Below are positions 12,682 to 24,100 of a DNA stretch of 64,000 nucleotides, one piece after another. A program made the translations under genes and the position numbers. The notes under the pieces were generated by a model that did not search any database, had not been told where the DNA came from, and was given only the letters and a program-made list of their open reading frames with translations. Source of the stretch: Augochlora pura. Its lineage: Eukaryota > Arthropoda > Insecta > Hymenoptera > Halictidae. How positions within the stretch are numbered: the stretch's first letter is position 1; each line of letters begins with the position of its first letter. The stretch spans positions 6,644,166 through 6,708,165 of the forward strand of contig NC_135778.1 of NCBI RefSeq assembly GCF_028453695.1, read 5' to 3'.

Positions 12682-15656
12682 ATAGTGCCTTATTCGACTT
12701 GCTCCGAACATACCTCTACTACCCCTCGTCTTTCTCATCTTTCTTGTCTCACTTTCCACTTTCTCCGTCCCCTCTTTTCCCCACCTTCTCCGTCTCCCTT
12801 TTCGATTACCTACTGTACCTTTCGCGAAATTATTCCCTATCGGAGGAGCGTGAGTTCGTCGAGTAGACAGAGTCTATTTTCGTGGAAGAGCCGATGTGTA
12901 GACCGATGAATTGCGAACGAAGGCATAGATAAAGGGGTAGATAAACAGAGATTGTTCTGATGCCTCGCAAAGAGATGTTGGTTAACTCGTTAAATTCGTA
13001 AAGATTATTTTGTATTACGAAACTTGTACATAATCGATACACTGTATAGAGGTGAAACATCGGAATCTCTTTTTACATGTATCTTGGATGTGTATGGGTA
13101 CTCGGGACCGGGACAGAGGCTGCTAGACTACGTCGAGCTAAATGTATTATCCGAATAGAATATAAGGTGTCGCTATCTACGATCGATAGGTAGAGGCTGG
13201 CAATCTGTCCACGAGAAAGAAGGTGCATGAGGCTGTAATAAATTCATTATTTTTGCTAGAATATTTGAAATTGCGACAAACAAATGATATATGTATATCG
13301 TATACATGTGTAATATATTCTGTAAAAAGACATGATATTTTTCCAGTATCAAGCAAAATGCGACGTGCACAAAACTTTATAACGTCGGGAAACAATTGAA
13401 TAACAAGCAAAAAGAAAAGCCTAAATACTAATCTGTCGAAATTGAAATGAAGCGTTACTTCCTTGGCTCTATCAATGTATCAACGAGTTGGAAAATCGTT
13501 TAGGAACATGAGAAATCTAGTTCGATGATAACGGTCACAGTTTTTCATTTGCTACGCCCGCGACAAGAGAAATAATTGTTCGATTTGGCTCGACTCCGGT
13601 TCCCGTTGGTGTTGTAACCTTTGCGCGGAATAGCGTGCGACTCCAAGCATGTGGAGTACCTATACGCCATCTAATATATCGGTAATCGAAGTTTGCGATG
13701 CGTTTCACCCTTGTTGGAGTCGGTGCGGAGAAAGAGTGCCTCTGAGTGCCTCTTAAAGTATGGTGATGAACGACACGTTGCTCAGGAAAATTGGTCTGTG
13801 TGAACGGCACTTTAACGGGATTACGAAAGTGCCAAATCGCAAAGATCGCGGATACATTAATGGTGCTGGTCCGTCCACGTGACAACCGCGTGGTCGAATG
13901 ATAACGAATCTTTTTACAAAGAGATGTCCGGATAGCGATTCTCGTTAGTTGTTCTCATATCGATCAATATTAGGGATAGCTCGAATTTCTTTGGGACCGT
14001 GGCACACACTTGTTAGCATCGCGTGCGAACGATTACAATCATTTAGCAATATATCTGTTGAATACGCTCTAAAGTCGTAATCGCTGTTTTTCCTAGATGG
14101 AAGTCGGTATTTTCCAAGTGATTTCAAAGTAAAGTATATTGAACCGTTGCGAACAAACGATACTCTTTCGTCTCCGTCGTAAATAAATCACGCCAGCACT
14201 CGAAAGAGAATTTGTCGTACGATCGATCAAAATGTTCTTTTTCGCCCGAACGAATTCTCCGTAAACTTTGTAGTAGAATGTTAAGTCATACTCCCATAAG
14301 CGTATAGCCACCGAAAACTCGATTCACTTTCGTTTTTATCGACATTACGTTGCACGAATTAGGATACAGTCGGATATGTATGTATAATATATGGTAATAT
14401 GGTACACTGTGACAAAACAAAAATCTATTCAGAGACGTACCTGATAATATCATTAAACCCAGGGAGAAGAAACTTAACAATTCCACGATATTATCTGAAT
14501 TACCTCCAAAAAGTCGAGTTCGAGTCAGCTTTCAAATACGACTTTCACTCGGGTTCATGCTCGGAGGATGTTTAACACAAATCGATCGTGTATTTATTTC
14601 AAAGAAGATAGAATATAAGCAAACTTCGATAGCGGCGACCGAATAATCGCGCACGTGTATTTCAGCTCTTATGCATCTCCTCCAATATATTATTTTAATT
14701 TCAGTATAAAAAAATGATCAGTATTGGTAGAAACATCACCTCAGAAACTATTAATTTTACAGTAGTCGTTAGTTTTTTCAAGTGTAAAGTTTCTACACTT
14801 TTTAGAGACCAAGCTGTAATATTAAATAATATATACGTACACATATACATGTGTATTGAAATGTATATCTTACTATATCGAGATACGTGCAACAAAGAAA
14901 GAACAACTAAACAGATGAATATTTTGAGCGCGAAATATGTAGTTTGAAAGAGAAAAGACATACTATTTTTATTCGTTGAAGATATTTTACTAATCCTTGT
15001 CGAGCTATAGATACCTTGTCGAATGATAAACGAATTCTACTCTTACGTGTTGTATTTCTGTGAAATTTGATCTATCGTTGCATTACCTACTACTATTAAT
15101 TTATATACATGAAGACATCAATTTCGAATCGAAAAACTCTGTGCTATGTAATTGTGATAGATATACAAGATCGCTGTAAGAACTACTGGCAGTACTTACA
15201 AGCATAATTAGAATATTAGCATCAACTTTTTAACAAGGAATTTCATTAGATATGTTTATGTCTAGTACATCAACATGTTATTATATGCATACTGCAGATA
15301 TTATCTATATTGAGAGATTATTGAAATAAGTACCGATTGTTACGAGTTCATTTAAAAGAAAACATGTAAATAATCTAGTTATCGTACAGTATTAAAGAGT
15401 AATAATTAGTAATAGGCTCCTAGTACATGGTTCACGCCTTGTATTAGAATACAGAGAAATAAAAACATTTCAATGACCCTCTATTTTACGATCTGTTAAT
15501 TATCATCCCTCCAGCCCATGTTACTTTCATCCTAGGACTACGGCTCTAATTACTACAACGACCATGGCCACAGTAACGTTGTTTATCATCATCTGTTTAC
15601 ATCATTAACTGTGACGTTCGAGAATCCGGACAAATGTAATATATTGTATCAGCAAC
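12682..15656. other. Ae2 3' UTR and Ae2-mos intergenic region
   Basis: AATAAA at 13237-13242 is a plausible polyadenylation signal for Ae2. The rest is AT-rich with only short chance open frames. No promoter element for mos can be named with confidence. Confidence 0.5.
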
Positions 15657-17140
15657 ATGGCCTCGCCCCGAAAGCTAGCTACTACATTGTGCAACGTATC
15701 GCCAAGTACATTAAAAATTGTGGAAAGAAGGTAATGTGCTAAACGTTCCGAAATTAACTTCAACCGTGTATAAACGTTTTAACTTGTGCCGTTATAGACA
15801 ATTCCTAAGTCCAAAAACACCAAGCAAAACTTCTCAACAAATCGTTGAAAATAACAATCGATTGTCCCCTTTCAATCTCGATACTCCTAACAGAAGAAAG
15901 ATACTGAAAAATGGACTTCCAAGTAAACATGGTACCATTCTTGGCAGTGGTGCGTTTGGCACTGTATATAAAGCTTCCTATAAAGGTAAAGTGTATTAAC
16001 GATTCGAATTACGTAAATCGTCACTCAATTACAGATATAAAGTCATTGATATTTGAATTTCGAAAATTCAGCAATTCGTTAATTAGCTTATTGATACATA
16101 TTATAAAAATTCTCGGAATTATTCCTATTATTCGTGTACGTCAAATGTTTTATAGGTGATCAGGTAGCAGCTAAAGTAATGCAAACTAGGAAGTCTGTGG
16201 GTGCATTAAATTCCGAGAAGCACGCTTCGTTTTTAAGACATTCTAACATAGTAAAGGTTCTGATGATAGAACAGGGAGCTTCTCTATCTTTGATAACGAT
16301 GGAATTATGCGGTATTACCTTGCAAGATCGTTTGGACGAGGGCAAGTTGACCAAAATTCAAAGGGTTTCCATACTAAAGGATGTGATGTTAGCTCTGCAA
16401 TTCTGTCACAACGCCGGTATCGTGCATGCGGATGTGAAACCGAAGAATATTCTAATGTCTGTAGATAATGAGCCAAAGCTCACGGATTTTGGTAGCTCGG
16501 TATCGATGCGAAACATGAACGAAACCTTTAATTTTTATGTACGTTTACCAATTTTTTTAACTCTTCCCGGATAATGTAAAATTGACGATTACTTTCTATA
16601 CAACTGTTGTTGTTCTATTTTCTATACAATCGTATTAAACATTTTAATATTTTTCATAACTGCCTTTAAATTCTCTAAAGCAAGCCATAAGCTTGAAAGT
16701 GTATTGTACTAATAATTAAATCTAATCCTGTGTAATCAATTTTGAATATTTATCACAGTCAGTAAAACGTAGCGATCTCGTCCACGAAGAGTTAATAGGT
16801 TGCTACTTTCTTTCTAAAATTTGAAACAATATTTTCTTAGGGTACTCCTGGTTATACAGCACCAGAAGTATTGAAAGGATGCAAGCCAACACCTGCAGCA
16901 GATATCTACTCTCTTGGTATTGTAGCTTGGCAAATGTTATCTAGAAAAATACCATTTGCAGGCTTGCATAGTCATACAGTGATTTACCTATCAGCAAGAG
17001 GTAGCCGTCCAGGAGACGTTAACCTTGATGACGAGTTCAGAGGTGCATATAAAAGTTTATATAGAAAGATGTGGTCACAAAATGTGAAGGATAGGCCTAC
17101 CAGCATTAATATTATTAGAGAAATTGATACGATGATGTAG
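15657..17140 (+). CDS. mos: Serine/threonine protein kinase Mos
   Basis: Exons: 15657-15730, 15798-15985, 16156-16538, 16841-17140 (TAG), all GT-AG and in phase, giving 314 residues. Mos is a germline MAP kinase kinase kinase that drives MAPK signalling and meiotic arrest in oocytes; that role comes from the family. Visible kinase parts: glycine loop GSGAFGTVY (residues 74-82), catalytic Lys94 in VAAKVM, HADVKPKN (178-185, catalytic Asp180), DFG (198-200), and APE (222-224) after GTPGYT. The short length, short N-terminal tail starting MASPRKL and the C-terminal segment KADIYS-like (PAADIYSLGIVAWQM) fit Mos better than other kinases. The HRD motif reads H-A-D where most kinases have Arg; vertebrate Mos has H-L-D. 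The start ATG is preceded by AACA and opens the first exon's only frame. It ends 122 bp from the convergent LSm5 stop. Confidence 0.87.
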
Positions 17141-17262
17141 CACGGTGATATTTATTCCTCGTGGATATATTAAATATAAGATACCTTAAATCTCTTATCA
17201 TACAGGCGATTAACTTAACGTTAACATTTTTATTGTACAAAATATAACGTGGTAATATAGCT

Positions 17263-17705
17263 TTACGTATCAGGCATTTCTCCACCAGGTACAAGCTGCA
17301 ACACAAATGTGAATTGCGAATATAATAATTATAATAGTAATTTTATCGGGAAATCTTTATCTCTACAAGATTATTTTCTAACCATCGTGATATGGCTACC
17401 GTTGAGCAAAATTTGATCAAGTTTAGTCACTCTTCGTCCTTCGGGGGTTGCTTCGCTTTCCGTCACGTCCTCGAGCAGCATATTTACGAAGTCGTCAAAG
17501 CCCAACAAAGTGCCGACGATTTCCTTATCATTTTTCATAATAATATGTATCCGAGAACCGATACACTTATCAACCAACTCTGCGAACGAACGGAGTGGAA
17601 TAACGTTGCATTCGAAACAATTAAGGTTAGAAACTTATCGGCAAAATGTAATCGCTTACCTAATGGCAATAAAGTCGACGGATTTGTACTGACAGAACTC
17701 GCCAT
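17263..17705 (-). CDS. LSm5: U6 snRNA-associated Sm-like protein LSm5
   Basis: Exons on the minus strand: 17705-17660 (start), 17579-17383, 17295-17263 (TAA). Splice sites are GT-AG and phases match, giving 91 residues, the usual length of LSm5. It forms the Lsm1-7 ring in mRNA decay and the Lsm2-8 ring on U6 snRNA. Residues TNPSTLLPL, then LVDKCIGSRIHI, DKEIVGTLLGFDDFVNM, EDVTE, EGRRVTKLDQILLNG and LVPGGEMPD cover the Sm1 and Sm2 motifs nearly identically to animal LSm5. Reading through the second donor would give a false ending after ITMVRK; the short last exon restores the conserved tail. A poly(A) signal (AATAAA on minus, 17229-17234) follows the stop. Confidence 0.97.
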
Positions 17706-19310
17706 ATTCACAAGATAATATCAATACAGGAAATAATCCAAAATAAAAATTACAACACGATGTGGCTTTGTTTTGTTCTTACCATCGAGAAAAGGCGGTA
17801 TGTGTACAGCAATGGGTCCTAGTCCTGCATACTTTTCTTGCTCCCTAAGTTGGCTCGCTGCATCCCCACCATTTTACTACGCATCCAGCTTTGCGCAAGC
17901 ACTGTAGAAAGAGAACGAGATGCGATGGAGAGAAATAGAACGTTACCTATCAGATTCTATGTGTGATCGTGCGCATGGAGAAGAAACCTAGTTTATCTTA
18001 CTTTGCTATGCTTGCGGCCGCACACTTTCCGTACTTTAATTCTATGTTTATTTAACTATGTTTTATACATATCAACTATGTTTTATTACATTAGAAAATT
18101 GTTTTCTTTATTCTGATATAATTTGTAGTATATATTGTTTTTCCTTCTCATTTTTTCATAATATTTTATTATATTCCTTCATCAGCTTAACCCAACGTTC
18201 AGCAGTATCATTGATTACTTTTAATTGATGGATTCGCGCTAATGCAATGATAACCTTAACCAGATGCTGTGAATTTATCAAAACATTTTTAGGGAATGTA
18301 TTTATCTTAAAGTACATTGAACAGTTTTCGCAAACACACTATACGCAACAGATTTCATTTATTTGAAAATTAATTCTATTTGTAAAAGAGCTTTAACTGT
18401 CGAATAAATGCGTGAAAAGAGTAAGACCGCAAGAACAGTAGAATGAGCAAGCTACATCGTTCGTCAGTGTGACTTTTTTCATATGTAGTTGTGCTACTTT
18501 CTTGCTTTGTTGCTCCCTCTCTGTTTCTCTCTTTTTCTTTGACTGTGAGGGCAGCATTGTCCCACCAGTAAATCGTCAACCAATCATAGTAAAGAAAATG
18601 CCTATGCTGACCCTCGCTAACGGATCGATCTGCAGCCTCAAAGGTGTGCAGGAATAGAACCCACTATTGTATGCATATATATTTTTTTGAATATGGGTGA
18701 TTATTTTCTTAAAATATTTTGAAATTAGTACTAATCGATACCATATGTGTTAAAAAGCAATTCTTTGGTCAGTCATACAACTTGTTTTACGCATTATTTC
18801 AGAAATTACGTATTACTAAAATTTTTTAGCCACTCGTGAATGTCCCTAACTACCCGGAAGGAACAATTAAAAACAATTGTAGATCAACAATGGGCAATTG
18901 AAGAGCAATTGTTTAAGTCATTACACATTTGTTAGAACAACATTTTGAGTATTTATGTCAATTAATATATGGCAGTCTTGCTTTTAGTTATTTATTTGTT
19001 TCTTCGAAATTCATTGTTTATTGATAAAATTGTTGTACGTGGTAGGTTGAGCAATTGATTAGTGCAAAGAGGTACTTTTGCGTAAGTTTCCAGCTTGTTT
19101 TACACATTATTTCAAAAATTACATGTTTTTAAAAGTCACTAGAATCTCGTTAAGTTACTAGGCACTCCAAAAGGTTTTTTGGATATTTCTAGAAAAATAT
19201 AGATGAATAATTCAAACTAATTTTAACTTGAGCTATATCTAATTAAAATCGGTTAATATGCTCAAATAAAGACAGGCAGTGCATACAATGTCTGTACGGA
19301 CCGTAAATCT
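17706..19310. other. LSm5-mRpS11 divergent intergenic region
   Basis: The two genes point away from each other, so this region should hold both promoters. A minus-strand segment at about 17782-17868 reads as an uninterrupted frame (AASQLREQEKYAGLGPIA...) ending in a good donor (GTAAGA), but it has no start and does not join LSm5 exon 2 in frame. A roughly 60-bp sequence at 18775-18840 recurs imperfectly at 19087-19145. No other gene is supported. Confidence 0.45.
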
Positions 19311-19432
19311 GTGTCCTATGTTATAATTCTGTTTCGTCTGTGTCGATAATATAGATTCCCTGCGACCATGTGTGTCCTATGTTATAACTCTGTTTCGTCT
19401 GTGTCGATAATATAGATTGCTTGCGACCATGT
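19311..19432. repeat. Two-copy tandem repeat, 61-bp unit
   Basis: GTGTCCTATGTTATAA... is repeated once after 61 bases with only a few differences. The pair ends about 140 bp upstream of the mRpS11 start, so it lies in the promoter or 5' UTR of that gene. Confidence 0.9.
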
Positions 19433-19572
19433 GAGTTAGATTATGAATCCATATGTTTATTGAAGTTCAGTGTAGGGTGCGACACGTATTTTAGTGTCTT
19501 CTGCTAATCGTGTGGAATTATTTGTGAGGTTATTTGCTGTTTTTGTTCAAAATTGTGTACATACACACGAAA

Positions 19573-20562
19573 ATGAATTCACCCACTTTGAGTTTAGCAG
19601 CTTGTTCTCTTATAAAAAAGCATATCATTTCGTTTGGCAATATATCAAGAAAATCGTGCCTAAACTTGACAGGTGGAAGATGTATTCATTCATCCTCAGC
19701 TGATTTGAAAGAAGTTCGAATGGATAGTACCAAAGTTAGAGTGAAAGATGATTCTAAACATTCGTCTTTAGAAGGGGAGTCATCCCGTCTTATAAACTCT
19801 TCGTAAGTATATTGAATTGTAACTAATTCATTTGTGCATTAATTGACAACATTGATTACGTTTGTATACAAACAATATGACGTTATAATTTCGTTGCTTA
19901 CATTTACAGTATTAATAAACTATTTCCTGATGATAATACACCCAAAGAATTATTTAACGGGATAATGTTCAAAGATTTACCAATTATTAATGTAAAAGCA
20001 ACACCGAATAACACAATACTTACTCTTACGGATAGTAAAGGTAAGTACTATTTATAAACAGTATTATTATAGTAACATTAGGTTTACATTAATATTGAAA
20101 TAGGTTTGGTGCAAGCAATACATTCAGCCGGTATAGAAGGTTTTAAAAATGCTAAAAAAGGTACTAATATCGCAGGGCAACAGGCAGCCAATACCTTTGG
20201 ATTGGTAAGATAAATTCTTGCCATCGTATAAATCATGTTATGATAAATAGTATTTTAGTAGCTTGTACTTGACTAATTTATGATATTATTTTTTAAGAAA
20301 ACTGTTAGAGCAGGTACGAAGACTGTTCGGCTAACGTTACAAGGTATTGGACCAGGCAGGATGGTAAATATTGTCACATTTCTTGTATATATATATCTTA
20401 TATTTAAAATTATATCTAATAATTTTATAAATGTATTTGTTTTCATTTATACAGGCAGCCATAAAAGGTTTAGAGTTAGCTGGAATAACGATTATTTCCA
20501 TCACAGATACTACTAGAGTATCGTGGAATCCTCCAAGGCCAAAAAAACAGAGAAGAATATAA
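19573..20562 (+). CDS. mRpS11: Mitochondrial ribosomal protein S11 (uS11m)
   Basis: Exons: 19573-19802, 19910-20040, 20104-20204, 20298-20363, 20455-20562 (TAA), all GT-AG with consistent phase, giving 211 residues. It is a component of the small mitochondrial ribosomal subunit platform. The N-terminal 75 residues are basic and Ser-rich with no acidic residue in the first 45, as expected for a mitochondrial targeting region. The uS11 domain follows: NVKATPNNTILTLTDSKG, AGIEGFKNAKKGTNIAGQQAA, VRLTLQGIGPGR, AAIKGLELAGITIISITDTT and the terminal WNPPRPKKQRRI, the conserved uS11 ending. AATAAA at 20589-20594 follows the stop. The gene converges on the serine protease whose stop is at 21131. Confidence 0.96.
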
Positions 20563-21130
20563 TGTTTAGGATGTATCATAAAATACCAAATAAACCAACT
20601 TGATGGAAAGATATAAATGCAATTATTAGATGTTAAATACAATTTAGTTTACAAAAGTTTGTACATTCATAATACTTTTCATTTATTACTTATAATATAT
20701 TCATATTACAAGATAGTCTACGATAGCATAAAATACTTCTCAGTTACAAATAAATATGACTAGATAGAGAGATGTATGTTATAAATTACTTATCATGACG
20801 TAACAGGATATCTTACTTACTATCACATTCTCTTACATTTATAATAATTACCTACTGTTACTATTTGTCGAGCATTAATTCTTGAATTTGTAATAGTACA
20901 ATTGCGGATCTTTATACAATTTTTCATTTTCATATGTTATTATGAAAAGTAGTATTTAAAAAAACGTATTTTTTTTAAATTTACCCACACTAAGTTCACG
21001 TTTGTTAACTTAAACATGTTACCGTATTTTACAACTTGCAAATGTCATAAACTCGTGAAGATCCGCATTCTAGCTACTCATGCTCCATGGGAGACTAAAT
21101 CAGTGGAATAACAAAGCTTTGAAATTTCCT

Positions 21131-24100
21131 TTATCGTATAAAAAGCGCATATCGTGTGATCCAAGGTATGTATTCCGAGACTCGTGTATATATACCAGGA
21201 AGTCGTGCTCGGGCGCATCCTATTCCCCACGAGACTACACCTACGACCATCATACTGCCGCCCGGATGACTTCCAATCATCAAAGGTCCACCGCTGTCGG
21301 ACTGAAACAAACGTTAAGCGTTTTGATCTATTTTTCAAAAAATTACGCCAGCATATAACTTTCTCAGGGGCGCGATTTAGGTATCTATAAATTCGCTAAC
21401 GGAAGGCTAGTTTTCTTGGGGTTTTCGACCTAAATGCTAAAAATTAGTAGTGTAAATAGCCTTTCAAGAATTTTTCGTTTCTACACGAAGCTAGAAATGA
21501 CTATTTTGATGTATATTTTTATTCTGAGACTTAGATATATTGATTCCATAAAATATGTATATATTGCTTTTTTTTATACTGTATAATGGATTTTAAAATA
21601 GAAGGAATATTGACAGAAGAATTTTAAAATACATATTATAATATACAATACAAATTATTACACCCATGAATACATTGAATAACAAAATTTCTCAAATCAA
21701 GATTTATGAAAACAAAAAGTTAATATTGCGCTTTGAAAACTTTCGTTCATATCTTATTTAACATAATACATCTATAGATACCGTCAAGTCACCTAATACA
21801 TGTATAAATAGATTTCAATCTTTGATAATTATACTGATTGCACAAATTAGTATTTTGAAAATGAAAGAATTCTTAACAGTTCAGTTTTACGATGTTTTTG
21901 TCGTAGAACAAGTTGTTAAAGGAAATCCAGAAATAGTAATCTATAATTGCGCCCGGTTACCAACCCAACTTGACGTAATAGTTACCGGCTCTTATTTGCA
22001 CCGCTCCGCATTGTTTACTCGATAGCCATGACCAACTAAACACGGGACTCGTAGATCGTCGGGATTGTTCAACGTAGCAGAAGATCTCTCAAATGGTCCG
22101 CGAGCGGAATCGCAAATAAGCGGATAAAACGTGTCGAGTCGGAAACGCATTCATATTCGCAGAACCCTTCTCCCCCGATAATTACGTTAGTTTGGGGTCG
22201 TCGTGTTTCGCCGGTATAGTTTTTTTTTTCGATGTTTTCACGGTATCGCGTAGGTGTTTTTCTCTTCTTTCACCGCTTTTTTTTTTTTTCATTTCATATT
22301 GTTTCGTGGTCGAACAATTTGGCCTGCGAGCGAGTGCCACCCTCTCCGCGGATTCGCTGTTAATTCAACGTATGCGCGGCGGTCTACATGACCGCGGATA
22401 TTTATTGAAATTCATGTCGCGGTCGTTCGACGGCGCGTGAATTTCGTGTATGAACGATTGACATGCAATGCGGCGCTAACTAGCGACATATGAATGGAAG
22501 AGGAGGGATTGATATAGGGTGTGGGGGTTGACAACAGGTATACGCATTAAATTGTAACAATATAGCGAGATAGCATTTCGTTCTGGCAAGATATTTCTTC
22601 CTTTTTCAATATTTTTTTCTAGTAAACATACACGGATAAGTGACCTCATTTAAATATCTCGTCGAATTGTCCCAATGCAAAGAAGTATTTTAATTTACTT
22701 CAACGATTCCTCCACCGATTTTGTTGCTTTGATATATGTTGTCAATGTAATTACTCCGAACAACTTTTCTGTACACACATTACAGCTGCTTTTATTTTGA
22801 TTAATTTTTTAATAAATATTTTTGAACTTTTTGAATAATTTTTACTACACATTAGAGTGTTATACTTTGGGCTATACAAAGTATAACAAAGTGTTATACA
22901 AAGGGCTCGCGTTCTTGAATAAAGATCACAAAACGAAATTTTATATTTATTTACTAGATAGGTCTACTCTATTACACCATTAGTGTCACTTTACAGTCAC
23001 TGTTATTGACTCTCTACAGTCGCCATTATTGACACTCAGTTACTTTTAAAAAATTAAATGGTAACATTTTTTGGTAATATAATAAATACGTCTCTGCATT
23101 TCGATAATTTGCATACGCTATAATTATATTGCATATGCATAAAGACCCGCGGTCTACTCGTTACTTTTACAAACTTATCTCGCAGCCACTGGGAAAGAAA
23201 CAAATGATGCTAACGATGGAGTTCACTTACCCAGCAAGAGTCCCGACCGCCCGCTTCATGGCCAGCACACATTTGCTTCGGCTCCACGCGTGCCGTCTTG
23301 TTCTGGCTGGCGTACCATTCACGACAAACCTGATTCTCAATCACGCGAACGTCTACTTTCTGCAAGACGTCTGCCCGTTTGTCTGCAAGATAGTGAACAG
23401 ATACGCTTTTTTATTTTCAAGCCCATGATATCCGAGAACTTTGCACGATACAAACTACCCTAATTGTTGAGAAAGGGATGTTCACGCGAAGAATGAAATA
23501 CGGTAGATGTCACAATTTTTATGGCCCCACTCCCCCTTAGTTTAACCCTTTCGGTACGAGCGCCGGATATATCCGGCGTCCATGCGATGATGTATAAATC
23601 ATAGAATTTTATATTTCTTAATATTAAAGCTAGAGGCAACACTTTTTGTTTAAAAAAAAATTGTTTTATTGAGCACAGGTTTTAGTTAACCCCTTGCCGT
23701 ACTTTAACGGGTCAGACTTGCGATCAAATGTTCATCCGTTCCTTTAAGTAGGAATCGAATTTTACTAAAATTTTTAAAATTCCTTTCTCTTTCAAGAAAT
23801 TAGTGCGACCGAAAAAAATTCGAATTATAGCAATTGTAAAGAGAATGGTACGGCAAGAGGACAACGTCTAGGGCAATTCTGTCTATGAAAGAGCACCGAG
23901 AATGTCACGGCGAACAGTGTGCTCGTACCGAAAGGGTTAAAAACGTATAGAGTAAGAAAAGTTTTATATATAAATTGATGGACCTGTCTCGTTTCATTGT
24001 GTTTGCCAACCGATGACATCGAGTTTAAATGAAGAGCAAGCGCACCATCGGGTAAGATCCGAGGAGCTCGACGGTGGTCGCAACGAGAATTGTAGCGAAT

